From NCBI RefSeq assembly GCF_018861315.1, contig NZ_JAHLDL010000016.1, forward strand, positions 1-64,000: a DNA stretch of 64,000 nucleotides. The letters run 5' to 3'. Shown here in pieces: positions 56,802-64,000 of the stretch. Position 1 is the stretch's first letter. The number at the start of each line of letters is the position of its first letter. Below the pieces are notes generated by a model. That model was given only the letters and a program-made list of their open reading frames with translations, had not been told where the DNA came from and made no database searches. Source of the DNA: Clostridium bowmanii (lineage in GTDB: Bacteria > Bacillota > Clostridia > Clostridiales > Clostridiaceae). The translations under genes were made by a program, and so were the position numbers.

Positions 56802-57113
56802 TTAATATTCACTAGCAATCATCATGGTTGAGTGATTATCCCCATCATCTATTACAAATACCTTTGCATTTACAGTTTCTTTAGAGAGTAATTTATATGT
56901 CTTTTTGTATTCTGGTACCTCCTGTCTATGTTCAATGTTTTGGTAGAATATATCATTAGCTCTTTTTTCTGTTAATTCAAAAACTTGAAGATAATCAAGA
57001 ATTTCTCCTTGTTCCTTCAATTTATCTATGTTACTCCACATGAACAATTGCAATTCTAATGGTATATCAGCTTCTACTCCTCTAGTCATATATCTATTAC
57101 TTTTATCAAACAT
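56802..57113 (-). CDS. DUF960-family protein
   Basis: 103 residues from ATG 57113 (GGGAG before it). The pattern RGVEADIPLELQLFMWSNID, YLQVFELTEKRAND, HRQEVPEYKKTYKLL, VFVIDDGDNHSTMMIASEY is characteristic of DUF960, small proteins common on Firmicute plasmids, phages and ICEs. Function unknown. Lies just downstream of radC; the copy-A equivalent is cut to eight codons by the IS. Confidence 0.8.
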   Translation of the reverse strand: MFDKSNRYMTRGVEADIPLELQLFMWSNIDKLKEQGEILDYLQVFELTEKRANDIFYQNIEHRQEVPEYKKTYKLLSKETVNAKVFVIDDGDNHSTMMIASEY

Positions 57114-57131
57114 CTTAAGCATCTCCCTTTC

Positions 57132-57668
57132 CTACAATATTCCTTTTTCTTTTAGGCTACAAAATTTGGTTTCACTGCCTATAATAATATGATCGATGAG
57201 TTCTATACAAATTAGCTTTCCTGCTTCCTTTAGCCTATGGGTTATACTTATATCTTCAGCAGATGGTGTAGGGTCTCCTGATGAAGGATGGTTATGATAA
57301 AGTATAAAAGAATTTGAGTTACTGAGTATTATTGGCTTAAAAACCTCACGACAGTGAACAATGGAACTATTAATACTGCCCACTGATACCTTATTTATTG
57401 CAATGGGTTGATTCTTTGTATCTAAGCAGCACACCCACAATTCTTCCCTATCACATTCTTCTAGGAATCTTCTACCGAAGTCTGCTGCATCCGATGGCGA
57501 TGTTATTTTTCTTCCACCGTAGAGAATACTGCCTTCCCTTACCATTTTGATGGATATAATACTTACTCTTTTAGCAGGTGTTTTTTTATCCTCCGTTACA
57601 TTTTCACAAACTTTCAATACCATTTGGTTTCCTTCCTTTTTCCCTATGCAATATATTGATTTAGACAT
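57132..57668 (-). CDS. radC: RadC-family JAB/MPN-domain protein (copy B)
   Basis: 178 residues; RBS GGGGGAG. JAMM motif LYHNHPSSGDPTPSAEDISI, normal DHIIIGS run of three Ile. About 75-80% identical to copy A by eye, so the two copies have diverged for some time. It overlaps the 122-residue gene by 25 nt. Zinc-binding residues intact. Stand-alone RadC without the N-terminal helix-hairpin-helix region of chromosomal RadC, a mobile-element form. Confidence 0.85.
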   Translation of the reverse strand: MSKSIYCIGKKEGNQMVLKVCENVTEDKKTPAKRVSIISIKMVREGSILYGGRKITSPSDAADFGRRFLEECDREELWVCCLDTKNQPIAINKVSVGSINSSIVHCREVFKPIILSNSNSFILYHNHPSSGDPTPSAEDISITHRLKEAGKLICIELIDHIIIGSETKFCSLKEKGIL

Positions 57669-58012
57669 GATGTTCTCCCCCTTTTAATATGTGGAATTAT
57701 TACATTTTCTATTAGATTCTCTACTATTATTTCTACTGTATCCCACGCATAGCTACTAATATAGCATATGTCCTTATTTTCAAATTCAATGGTTACTTCA
57801 TACTTACCATCGCTTATTTCTGTGGCTGCTACGTATGTATCCTCAATGAGTACTTCTTCTATTACTGTCTTGTAGATATCCCCTAAATCACACCCTACAA
57901 CTGAATCTACTGTATACTCCATTAGATTATCTATACCAAATTCCCCTATGGCTTTCTTCGTTCTTCTTTCAAGATATTCTATGTCCATTCTTGTTAATAA
58001 GCTTTTTATCAT
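57644..58012 (-). CDS. Conserved 122-residue module protein (copy B)
   Basis: Start ATG 58012 (MIKSLLTRMDIEYLERR) with GAGAGG upstream. Same fold pattern as copy A (37651-38019): LMEYTVDSVVGCDLGDIYKT, YISSYAWDTVEIIVENLIEN. The strongest conservation is in the last 40 residues, part of which overlaps the radC start. Function unknown. Confidence 0.7.
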   Translation of the reverse strand: MIKSLLTRMDIEYLERRTKKAIGEFGIDNLMEYTVDSVVGCDLGDIYKTVIEEVLIEDTYVAATEISDGKYEVTIEFENKDICYISSYAWDTVEIIVENLIENVIIPHIKRGRTSCLNQYIA

Positions 58013-58052
58013 TATTCTCATTCCTCTCTTCTTAATTTTGGGCACAAAAATA

Positions 58053-58084
58053 GCACCTAACCTCATTTATTTGAGATTAGGTGC
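58053..58084. terminator. Hairpin between module genes (copy B)
   Basis: 13-bp stem with one mismatch (58053-58065 with 58072-58084), the counterpart of 38061-38092. Confidence 0.55.
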
Positions 58085-58098
58085 CTCCTAGGAATTTT

Positions 58099-58476
58099 TT
58101 ATAAAATTATATCTTTCAATCCCATAAAGGAACTAGTAAACTTTTCTATTGCACTATTTACAGCTATAATATTAATGCCCTCATTGTTTACTACCGCATA
58201 TACAACTATATCTTCTTTAATTTCATCATTAGATATTAAGGCATAATCACAGATATTTGTGTTACCTGTTCTCAAGTCTGTAATTTCAATTTTAACCATT
58301 TCATCAAAACTTGTACCTGCCATATCTATTAATTTTGTTTCTAACAACTCCCCTATATTTTTAAACATTTCTGCATCCATTGAATTCGAAAATACTCGTT
58401 TGACTGGCATGTCAACTAAGACTTTTACTGAATATTCATTTACTAAAAGTTTCTCATTTATTGATTTAACTATCAT
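58099..58476 (-). CDS. Uncharacterised protein found only in copy B
   Basis: 125 residues; RBS GGGGG. Beta-alpha pattern (VKVLVDMPVKRVFSNSMDAE, IGELLETKLIDMAGTSFDEM, VVYAVVNNEGINIIAVNSAI). Copy A lacks it entirely: there the 48-residue gene is followed directly by the hairpin and the 122-residue gene. Either gained by B or lost from A. No family recognised. Confidence 0.6.
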   Translation of the reverse strand: MIVKSINEKLLVNEYSVKVLVDMPVKRVFSNSMDAEMFKNIGELLETKLIDMAGTSFDEMVKIEITDLRTGNTNICDYALISNDEIKEDIVVYAVVNNEGINIIAVNSAIEKFTSSFMGLKDIIL

Positions 58477-58613
58477 TGGTTTATGCCCCCTACTCTTATT
58501 TTATAATGTTTCTTAGACTTATTACATAGTAACATATTTTTAACCTATCCTGGCATATTTTAGAGAACTGGTGCCTATATATTTTCAATGTCTTTCATGT
58601 TCTTTATTATTTC

Positions 58614-58760
58614 CTACATCCATAGATTCCTTGCTATCCATTTTCTAAATACTACACCTACTATTCCACCAAAGATTATTCCTGAACCAATACTTGTTCC
58701 TGTCATTACTGCCGCTATAGCACCTACTACAGCACCACCTATTGCCCATTTTATTAACAT
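58614..58760 (-). CDS. 48-residue glycine-rich membrane peptide (copy B)
   Basis: ATG 58760 with AAGGAGG. VGAIAAVMTGTSIGSGIIF and a basic end RKWIARNLWM. Differs from copy A in only a few residues, most of them conservative (V to I, A to G), so it is under protein-level constraint. One membrane helix expected. Confidence 0.7.
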   Translation of the reverse strand: MLIKWAIGGAVVGAIAAVMTGTSIGSGIIFGGIVGVVFRKWIARNLWM

Positions 58761-58900
58761 ATATAATTCCTCCTTTTTATGCTCCTGTGTGTTCCATTTA
58801 ATATGAATGTACTAAATTTATAATATAATATTATCTTTCAATTTAAGCCATTTATCTTGATACACCCCTAGTTATAGTACTAGATACAAATAGCATGAAA

Positions 58901-58933
58901 AATCCCCTACATCTTTTATTGATGTAAGGGATT
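58901..58933. terminator. Bidirectional terminator (copy B)
   Basis: 13-bp perfect stem (58901-58913 with 58921-58933), identical in sequence to that at 38427-38459; here it follows the recombinase gene directly. Confidence 0.75.
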
Positions 58934-58951
58934 CGATATTATATACACTAA

Positions 58952-59857
58952 TTAGAGAAGGTCTACTGCCTCCTTTTTGTCCTTTTGGCTTGTATTAATA
59001 TAAAAGTTTGCCGTAGTCTGAATGGAAGCATGTCCTGCGAGTTTTGCGACTGTCGTCAGCTCCACCTTCTTGCGAATGAGATTTGTACAGAAGGTATGCC
59101 TGAACAAATGAGGGTATATTTTTAGTCCTAGACTCATTCCTAGCTTGTTTAGGAGTTTATTGACAGCATCTCTATCCATCCTTGCTGCCCTGTTTGTTAG
59201 AATTAGAAATTCACTTTCTGCAAACTTATTGCTTCTTCTTTCTCCCTCTAGGTATTCCTTTATCGCCTCTATGCCTTCTCCCTTAAGAGGAATCTCTCTT
59301 CTCTTTCCACCTTTCCCCCAGGAAATAGTTAAGTTCATAGCTAAAAGATCTATATCCTTTAGTTTTATATTTACTAGTTCTGATACTCTTACACCAGTAT
59401 AGAGTAAAAGTAGAATAATTAATCTATCCCTTGATGTTACTTCCTCTGAATTAATAAAGAATAGTAACTTTTCAACTTCAACATCTGTAAATACTTCTAC
59501 TTCTTTTTCACTGCCTGCAGCTAATTTCATTTTATCTCTTCTGAGATCAACTACCTTTTCTGTTATATATTTTTTATTGATTAGAAATTGGTTAAAAGAT
59601 TGCAGGCTATTGATTTTCTTATTTATGGTATTTATCTCATAGTTATTTTCAACCAAATATTTTTTGTAGGCTGTAACATGAAATCTGGTTAATTTGCCTG
59701 TGAAAATGTTCCCCTTAGATTCTAGCCATTCGAGAAAGGCTCTAATGTCACCTGTGTAGCTTGAAACAGTAGCAGGAAATAATCCATCTTCAACAAGTGC
59801 TACATCGAAACCAGCCGCTAATTTTAGAGATACTTTTTCAATATTATTATCAATCAT
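58952..59857 (-). CDS. Tyrosine recombinase of the module (copy B)
   Basis: 301 residues, catalytic residues as in copy A (YTGVRVSEL, WGKGGKRREIP, PHLFRHTFCTNL, AKLAGHASIQTT, NFYINTS). The start lies 2 nt after the stop of the 117-residue gene, whose last codons contain this gene's RBS (GGAGG), so the two are translationally coupled. The C-terminal 100 residues are nearly identical in both copies while the N-terminal part differs more, suggestive of gene conversion. Confidence 0.88.
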   Translation of the reverse strand: MIDNNIEKVSLKLAAGFDVALVEDGLFPATVSSYTGDIRAFLEWLESKGNIFTGKLTRFHVTAYKKYLVENNYEINTINKKINSLQSFNQFLINKKYITEKVVDLRRDKMKLAAGSEKEVEVFTDVEVEKLLFFINSEEVTSRDRLIILLLLYTGVRVSELVNIKLKDIDLLAMNLTISWGKGGKRREIPLKGEGIEAIKEYLEGERRSNKFAESEFLILTNRAARMDRDAVNKLLNKLGMSLGLKIYPHLFRHTFCTNLIRKKVELTTVAKLAGHASIQTTANFYINTSQKDKKEAVDLL

Positions 59858-59859
59858 AC

Positions 59860-60213
59860 CTATTCCTCCAAATGAATCAGTAATTTTTCAGGAACAAGAC
59901 CATATGGTACTATTAAACTAATACTGAAATCACTACTTAGAAGCATTAGAGCATTAGTGTAGTTTTTACCATTGGAACAACTTATTGAATCAACATATTC
60001 TGGCAGTGTATAGTCTAAGTCTATTAGTTTATTTATAGACACAATGTCATCTTTAACTTCTGCTATTAGAATGTAACCGCCTAACTCTTCTTCTCCTCTA
60101 TCTTTTCCGTAGCTATCATCAAGTATTGTTGCAATTTCTAATGCTTTTGCTATTACTTCTGGTGGTAGATTTTTTAGAATTTCTGCTTCTGCTTTGTGAG
60201 CTATCTTAATCAT
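59860..60213 (-). CDS. Conserved 117-residue module protein (copy B, intact)
   Basis: Start ATG 60213 behind GTGAGG, which overlaps the end of the 199-residue gene. Sequence TILDDSYGKDRGEEELGGYI, LDYTLPEYVDSISCSNGKNY, SSDFSISLIVPYGLVPEKLL, ending LLIHLEE. The intact reference that reveals the Tn554-like insertion in copy A. Three overlapping or adjacent genes (199-residue, this one, recombinase) form an operon. Function unknown. Confidence 0.75.
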   Translation of the reverse strand: MIKIAHKAEAEILKNLPPEVIAKALEIATILDDSYGKDRGEEELGGYILIAEVKDDIVSINKLIDLDYTLPEYVDSISCSNGKNYTNALMLLSSDFSISLIVPYGLVPEKLLIHLEE

Positions 60214-60214
60214 A

Positions 60215-60814
60215 TTAAACCTCACTCTTGTAGCAGTAGTAGATTGTTTTACCATTTGAATCAGTGTATCCTTCTTCTGGTTCTTCGCATTCTAATACAC
60301 TCCACCAGTTATTATTCTTTAGATATTGCTCTGATGCTTCTTCCTTAGATGTAGCAAATATCCACATGTCAGCTATTACTTCAATACTAAACATAATAGC
60401 TAATTGATAAGCATCTTGTAACTTTGTATCTAATTCATCTTTAGCCAATTCTTTCATTATATCATTATCGGTATATAAGAAATTCCCTTGAACTTTGCAA
60501 TAGCCTTGCTCTTTTAGATATATGTATGATTCTTGAGCATCATCTATTTCTACATCTAACCTTAAATCACTCCTTAAAACTACATAGAATTTTAAAAAGT
60601 CTATATCCTCTATTTGTGTACATACTTCAGCAACTGCTTTTGTTGCACTGTAACTTAGATATGGGTCAAATGCTACATCATTTTCCTCTACCTTATCTAT
60701 GAAGTTTCTTATGGTATTTATCTCAACCTCTGGTATGCTATTATATCTGCTATAGATGGCTTCTACCTCTTTAGAAATGAACTTGCTAATGATTCCATTG
60801 ATATTTGTTTTCAT
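60215..60814 (-). CDS. Uncharacterised 199-residue protein (copy B only)
   Basis: RBS AGGAGGA, ATG 60814. Helical acidic protein (ISKEVEAIYSRYNSIPEVEI, DPYLSYSATKAVAEVCTQIE) with an aromatic end (NNWWSVLECEEPEEGYTDSN, TIYYCYKSEV). First gene of the three-gene operon with the 117-residue protein and the recombinase. Copy A has lost it or never had it. No family recognised. Confidence 0.6.
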   Translation of the reverse strand: MKTNINGIISKFISKEVEAIYSRYNSIPEVEINTIRNFIDKVEENDVAFDPYLSYSATKAVAEVCTQIEDIDFLKFYVVLRSDLRLDVEIDDAQESYIYLKEQGYCKVQGNFLYTDNDIMKELAKDELDTKLQDAYQLAIMFSIEVIADMWIFATSKEEASEQYLKNNNWWSVLECEEPEEGYTDSNGKTIYYCYKSEV

Positions 60815-60994
60815 GATAAATCCTCCTCTGAATTTCTTACTTTATTATTCAAAGGTATAATATAGGTTTTAATAATGATTTGATGCGGATTCACTGAAGA
60901 ATTATGATTATGCCTTGAAAATAGTTCTACTGGAAGTATGAAGAAGTGTTGGTGTATATGAAAAGGTCTTTAGGTGGTACTTAGGACAATTATT

Positions 60995-61255
60995 TTGCAG
61001 TGAATTTCTGTAAAGTTTTGCAGTGAACTAAAAAAGAGAAGAACATCTTCTAAAATGTCTCTCTCCTATTTTCTCATTTTATTATTCTTTGTAAGTTTAT
61101 GATAGGTTCATCACCAGTTTTTAGTTATATTGTATACTAATTTTAGATGAAAATAAAAGCCACCATACCAAAAGATATGATGACTTATACTGTATATTTA
61201 GTTCTTTGATTCTATATAATTTCCACAACATGGTTTGTGGAGTAGTCAGTGATAT
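60995..61255. repeat. Conserved 3' flank of the S-layer-like genes (copy B)
   Basis: Near-identical to 44820-45085. It includes the minus-strand terminator hairpin at 61031-61066. A second hairpin (GAGAGGAACG...CCTCTC, about 61318-61350) with a T-rich edge lies nearer the gene. The stretch 60815-60994 has no gene. Confidence 0.8.
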
Positions 61256-61446
61256 GATCTGACTTGAATTGTAACTGATGTGATTGTTATGAAATGAAGT
61301 GGATATGCATTATAAAAATGAGAGGAACGCTTCACAACCGCTCTCCTCTCATTTTTTATTGCTTAACTGTCTTAAACAAACTGTCCCTTTAGCTTTACCT
61401 TTTTAGAATGATTTCTAGAAATCATTGCCTACAGAGTAGCTTGTTA

Positions 61447-64000
61447 CTATTTTACAACAGCCATAGCTGAAGCTGAAGCCTTTTGTCCATTATTAGTTGA
61501 TGATGCATCTTTCATATCAACATTTGATACTGGTACAAGAGCTTTGATTGTTATATCTTTAGTTAAATCAAGCGATACAGGTGTAGTTGTAGTTGCTGCA
61601 TTTGCTACAATTGTAAATGTATCACCTGCTACTGAATCTGCTGATCCTGCACTAAATGAACCTAATGTTAAACCATCACCAAGTGATGTATCTGTTCCTG
61701 CAGCAGCCCATGTAGTACCATTATCTGTACTTATTTCCCATGTTGCTGCTACTTTAGGTGTTGCTACATTTACTGTTGCAACTCTTACTTTAAAAGTTTT
61801 ATTTACTACTCCTGTATAAGTTCCAGTTGTAGCTCCAAGTGCTGAACCAGTTGCATTTGATAATACTGGTGATATAACTGAAGCTGGAGCTATTGCTCCT
61901 GTTGTCTTAACAACAGTTAATTTAATTTGATTATTAACACCTGATAAATTAGTAGCTTTTAACTCTGCGTCAAGTAATGTAAATGTTGTTGTACCTTGTT
62001 TAATTTCAAATTCTTCACCAACATTAGCTGCCGATATAGATTTCATATCTTCACTATATGTTAATATTATATTTTGATTATCAAGAACCTTAGCTGATTG
62101 TAATACTGGAGCAGTATTATCAACAACTATAACAGTTCCTAAATATGGAGTTACATTCAAATCAGTTGCTGATTTAACACCTGATACTGTAAATATAGCA
62201 TTTATATCAGCAGTAGCCATTCCATCATCTGGTAATGTAATTCTTGCGATTTTTTTAGTGCTATCTAGTGTAATAGTAGTTCCAGCTGGTAGCGCTTTAC
62301 CATTTAAAGTATAGCTACTTAATGAAGTTGCAGAATTAGCAACATTTCCACCTTTTACTTCTACTCCAAAATCAACAAGAATGATATTAGAAGTTGGTGT
62401 AGTTTGAACTGCACTAACTAAATCGAAAGTACCTGTTCCTGCATCTGGAACACCAAAGTCATTGTTGTAAGCAAATGCTATAGAATCATTTGCTGTTTCT
62501 GCTTGGTCAGATACTAAAGCATTAGCAAATGAGAAAGCATATGAACCGTACACTTTAGCAGGTGTAGTTACAGAATAAGTGACTTTTTTATCGCCAGCAA
62601 CAACTATATCAGAAGTTAATCCACCTACAAAACTTGAAACAAGAACACCATCAGCATCAATTATTGTTGGATTAGCAATATCTCCTGTAGAAGAAGCAGC
62701 AGCTAAACCTTCATTAAAGTTTACTACTAGGTCTGTAACCTTACCAGTAGCATCTTTAACTACAGAGAAACCAGTTGCTACAGGTTTTACAGTATCTTTA
62801 GATAAACTAACAGTTTTTGAAGTAACTGCCATAGTATTTCCTAAACTATCTGCTAATGTAGCTGGTAAAATAACATTTAAAGTTCTTGAAGTTAAAGTTG
62901 CATATAAAGTATCAGTAACACCAATAACGAATTGCTTATTGTCAGTATTAGCTACCACTACAGCAGTACTACTACCAATTGAACCTAGAGACTCATCCTT
63001 AACTACTCCATTAGTTAAAGCTGAAGTTACAGAAGTAGGATTCATTGATTTCGAGAATGCAACTAATATGTTTTTGTCTCCTTGTGCTGCTATAGTTGCA
63101 GTAGGTTTTACCGCATCTACTGTTGCAGAAAATGTATTTGTTGTATAAGTTGTAACATTAGGAGTTGCTGCTAAATCAGTAAGATTTAGTACTTCAACAA
63201 CATGTGCTTTTGTTGCGTCTAATGATAATCCAGTTATTGTTGCAGTATCACCAACAAATGTGATTGCTGTAGAAACTCCGTCTATTTTCAAAGTAGAACC
63301 AGCTGCAATAGGCTCACTCGCTTTAATTATAACAGTATTTGCTGTAGTACCAGCTGTTACAGATGTTACACTAGCAATTACAGGTTTTACTGTATCTTTG
63401 TAAGTGTATACTTTAGTGTATATTTCTGATGATACATTAGCATCAGCATCACTTTTAATAGGTTGTATTGTAAATACTTTAGATGTTGCTTCTGCAGTTG
63501 CAAAAGTTAACTTAACGCTCATTTTATCATCAGATAAAACAGCAGCAGTAGGAGCAACTCCATTTAATGAATATTGTCCATGAATTATAGCATCAGATGC
63601 ATCAAGTGCTGCACTAAACACAACATTAACTTGTGTAGCGTTAATCGCACTTACTGAAGAAACTTTTAATTCTGCAACTACTACTGGAACAGGGCTCTCA
63701 ATTTCAAGATCTGCTTTTACAGAAGCCTGTATTGTTGCCAATGATGCAGTAGGATTAGCCTCAAATATAGCATTTACCTTTGCAGCATCATATATATTAC
63801 CAGTTACTTCATATCCATAAGTATCAAGTTTTGTTATCATATCAAAAATAGTTGATTTACTAGTAAGTAGCACATGACCTATTCCACCTAAATTTGTATT
63901 ACCTTTATACAAGTCCCCGTCTGCTGCATATACAGATGAACTAACAGAAGCAGCCATTATTGCAGCTATAGCTACTGTAGACAATCCCATAAATATTTTT
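61447..64000 (-). CDS. S-layer-like secreted GGIG-family protein, 5' end beyond window
   Basis: At least 847 residues. The first in-window Met (63990) is probably internal: the preceding codons read KIF, matching NKKIFRGFS of a paralogue, so about five codons lie outside. Signal peptide AIAAIMAASVSSSVYAADG. GGIG domain (NLGGIGHVLLTSKSTIFDMI, DTYGYEVTGNIYDAAKVN), then six or more Ig-like repeats (VSSVSAINATQVNVVFSAAL, DTVKPVIASVTS, DAVKPTATIAAQGDKNILVA, APVLQSAKVLDNQNIILTYS), as in SbsC/SgsE-type S-layer proteins. Ala/Thr/Val-rich, few Cys. Best candidate for the expressed S-layer-like protein; the GGIG domain may anchor it. Confidence 0.75.
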   Translation of the reverse strand, partial: KIFMGLSTVAIAAIMAASVSSSVYAADGDLYKGNTNLGGIGHVLLTSKSTIFDMITKLDTYGYEVTGNIYDAAKVNAIFEANPTASLATIQASVKADLEIESPVPVVVAELKVSSVSAINATQVNVVFSAALDASDAIIHGQYSLNGVAPTAAVLSDDKMSVKLTFATAEATSKVFTIQPIKSDADANVSSEIYTKVYTYKDTVKPVIASVTSVTAGTTANTVIIKASEPIAAGSTLKIDGVSTAITFVGDTATITGLSLDATKAHVVEVLNLTDLAATPNVTTYTTNTFSATVDAVKPTATIAAQGDKNILVAFSKSMNPTSVTSALTNGVVKDESLGSIGSSTAVVVANTDNKQFVIGVTDTLYATLTSRTLNVILPATLADSLGNTMAVTSKTVSLSKDTVKPVATGFSVVKDATGKVTDLVVNFNEGLAAASSTGDIANPTIIDADGVLVSSFVGGLTSDIVVAGDKKVTYSVTTPAKVYGSYAFSFANALVSDQAETANDSIAFAYNNDFGVPDAGTGTFDLVSAVQTTPTSNIILVDFGVEVKGGNVANSATSLSSYTLNGKALPAGTTITLDSTKKIARITLPDDGMATADINAIFTVSGVKSATDLNVTPYLGTVIVVDNTAPVLQSAKVLDNQNIILTYSEDMKSISAANVGEEFEIKQGTTTFTLLDAELKATNLSGVNNQIKLTVVKTTGAIAPASVISPVLSNATGSALGATTGTYTGVVNKTFKVRVATVNVATPKVAATWEISTDNGTTWAAAGTDTSLGDGLTLGSFSAGSADSVAGDTFTIVANAATTTTPVSLDLTKDITIKALVPVSNVDMKDASSTNNGQKASASAMAVVK

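Larger units (their letters stand above)
57090..61255. repeat. Duplicated module, copy B (expressed S-layer side)
   Basis: Direct repeat of copy A (37094-45085) in the same orientation; lacks the Rpn gene and the Tn554-like insertion, and has two genes (58099-58476, 60215-60814) that copy A lacks. The conserved order continues into the S-layer-like gene at 61447. Confidence 0.85.

Overview
The window is low-GC Gram-positive DNA, most likely from Clostridium sensu stricto: A+T-rich codon use, strong GGAGG or GGGGG ribosome-binding sites, Big2/CWB2 wall proteins, SLAP-domain proteins, HD-GYP, ImmA/ImmR and clostridial transposase relatives. No tRNA, rRNA or CRISPR array was seen. Names come from motif recognition by eye; no database search was run. 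Region 1 (1-5 kb) holds a deleted IS4-type transposase, the tail of an Rpn-type nuclease/transposase, an immR-immA repressor/protease pair divergent from an alternative sigma factor, and an HD-GYP regulator. Region 2 (5-35 kb) is a surface-protein island, nearly all on the minus strand: SLAP proteins, a four-Big2/three-CWB2 wall protein, a papain-type protease, a subtilisin/gingipain-like fusion, a secreted hydrolase, and a family of secreted proteins that share one N-terminal domain of about 100 residues (motif GGIGN-LLHNKS) with different C-terminal parts. Relics of the same families and of three or four insertion sequences lie between the genes, so the island has grown by duplication and decay. 

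Region 3 (37-64 kb) is a duplicated module. Copy A (37.1-45.1 kb) and copy B (57.1-61.3 kb) are direct repeats carrying, in the same order, radC, a 122-residue protein, a 48-residue glycine-rich membrane peptide, a tyrosine recombinase, a 117-residue protein and a nearly identical 3' flank leading into an S-layer-like gene. In copy B that gene has a signal peptide and the shared N-terminal domain. In copy A it has lost both and looks like a silent cassette. Copy A also carries an Rpn-type gene and a compact Tn554-like transposon (tnpA-tnpB-tnpC plus a 54-codon gene); copy B supplies the nearly empty site that defines the transposon's ends. 

Between the copies (47-57 kb) lies a plasmid- or phage-like block: a Doc toxin with its antitoxin, a third tyrosine recombinase, a DUF927 ATPase, a very acidic protein behind a tandemly duplicated promoter region, and a RepL-like replication protein. 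The simplest reading is an integrated or composite plasmid flanked by two module copies. Homologous recombination between the copies could excise about 20 kb or exchange S-layer-like sequence between silent and expressed loci; this is inference. 

The most notable observations are the silent/expressed S-layer-like pair inside a recombinase module, the GGIG surface family, the Tn554-like element defined by its nearly empty site, and a perfect 37-bp sequence shared by the transposon end and the sigma-factor leader in opposite orientation.
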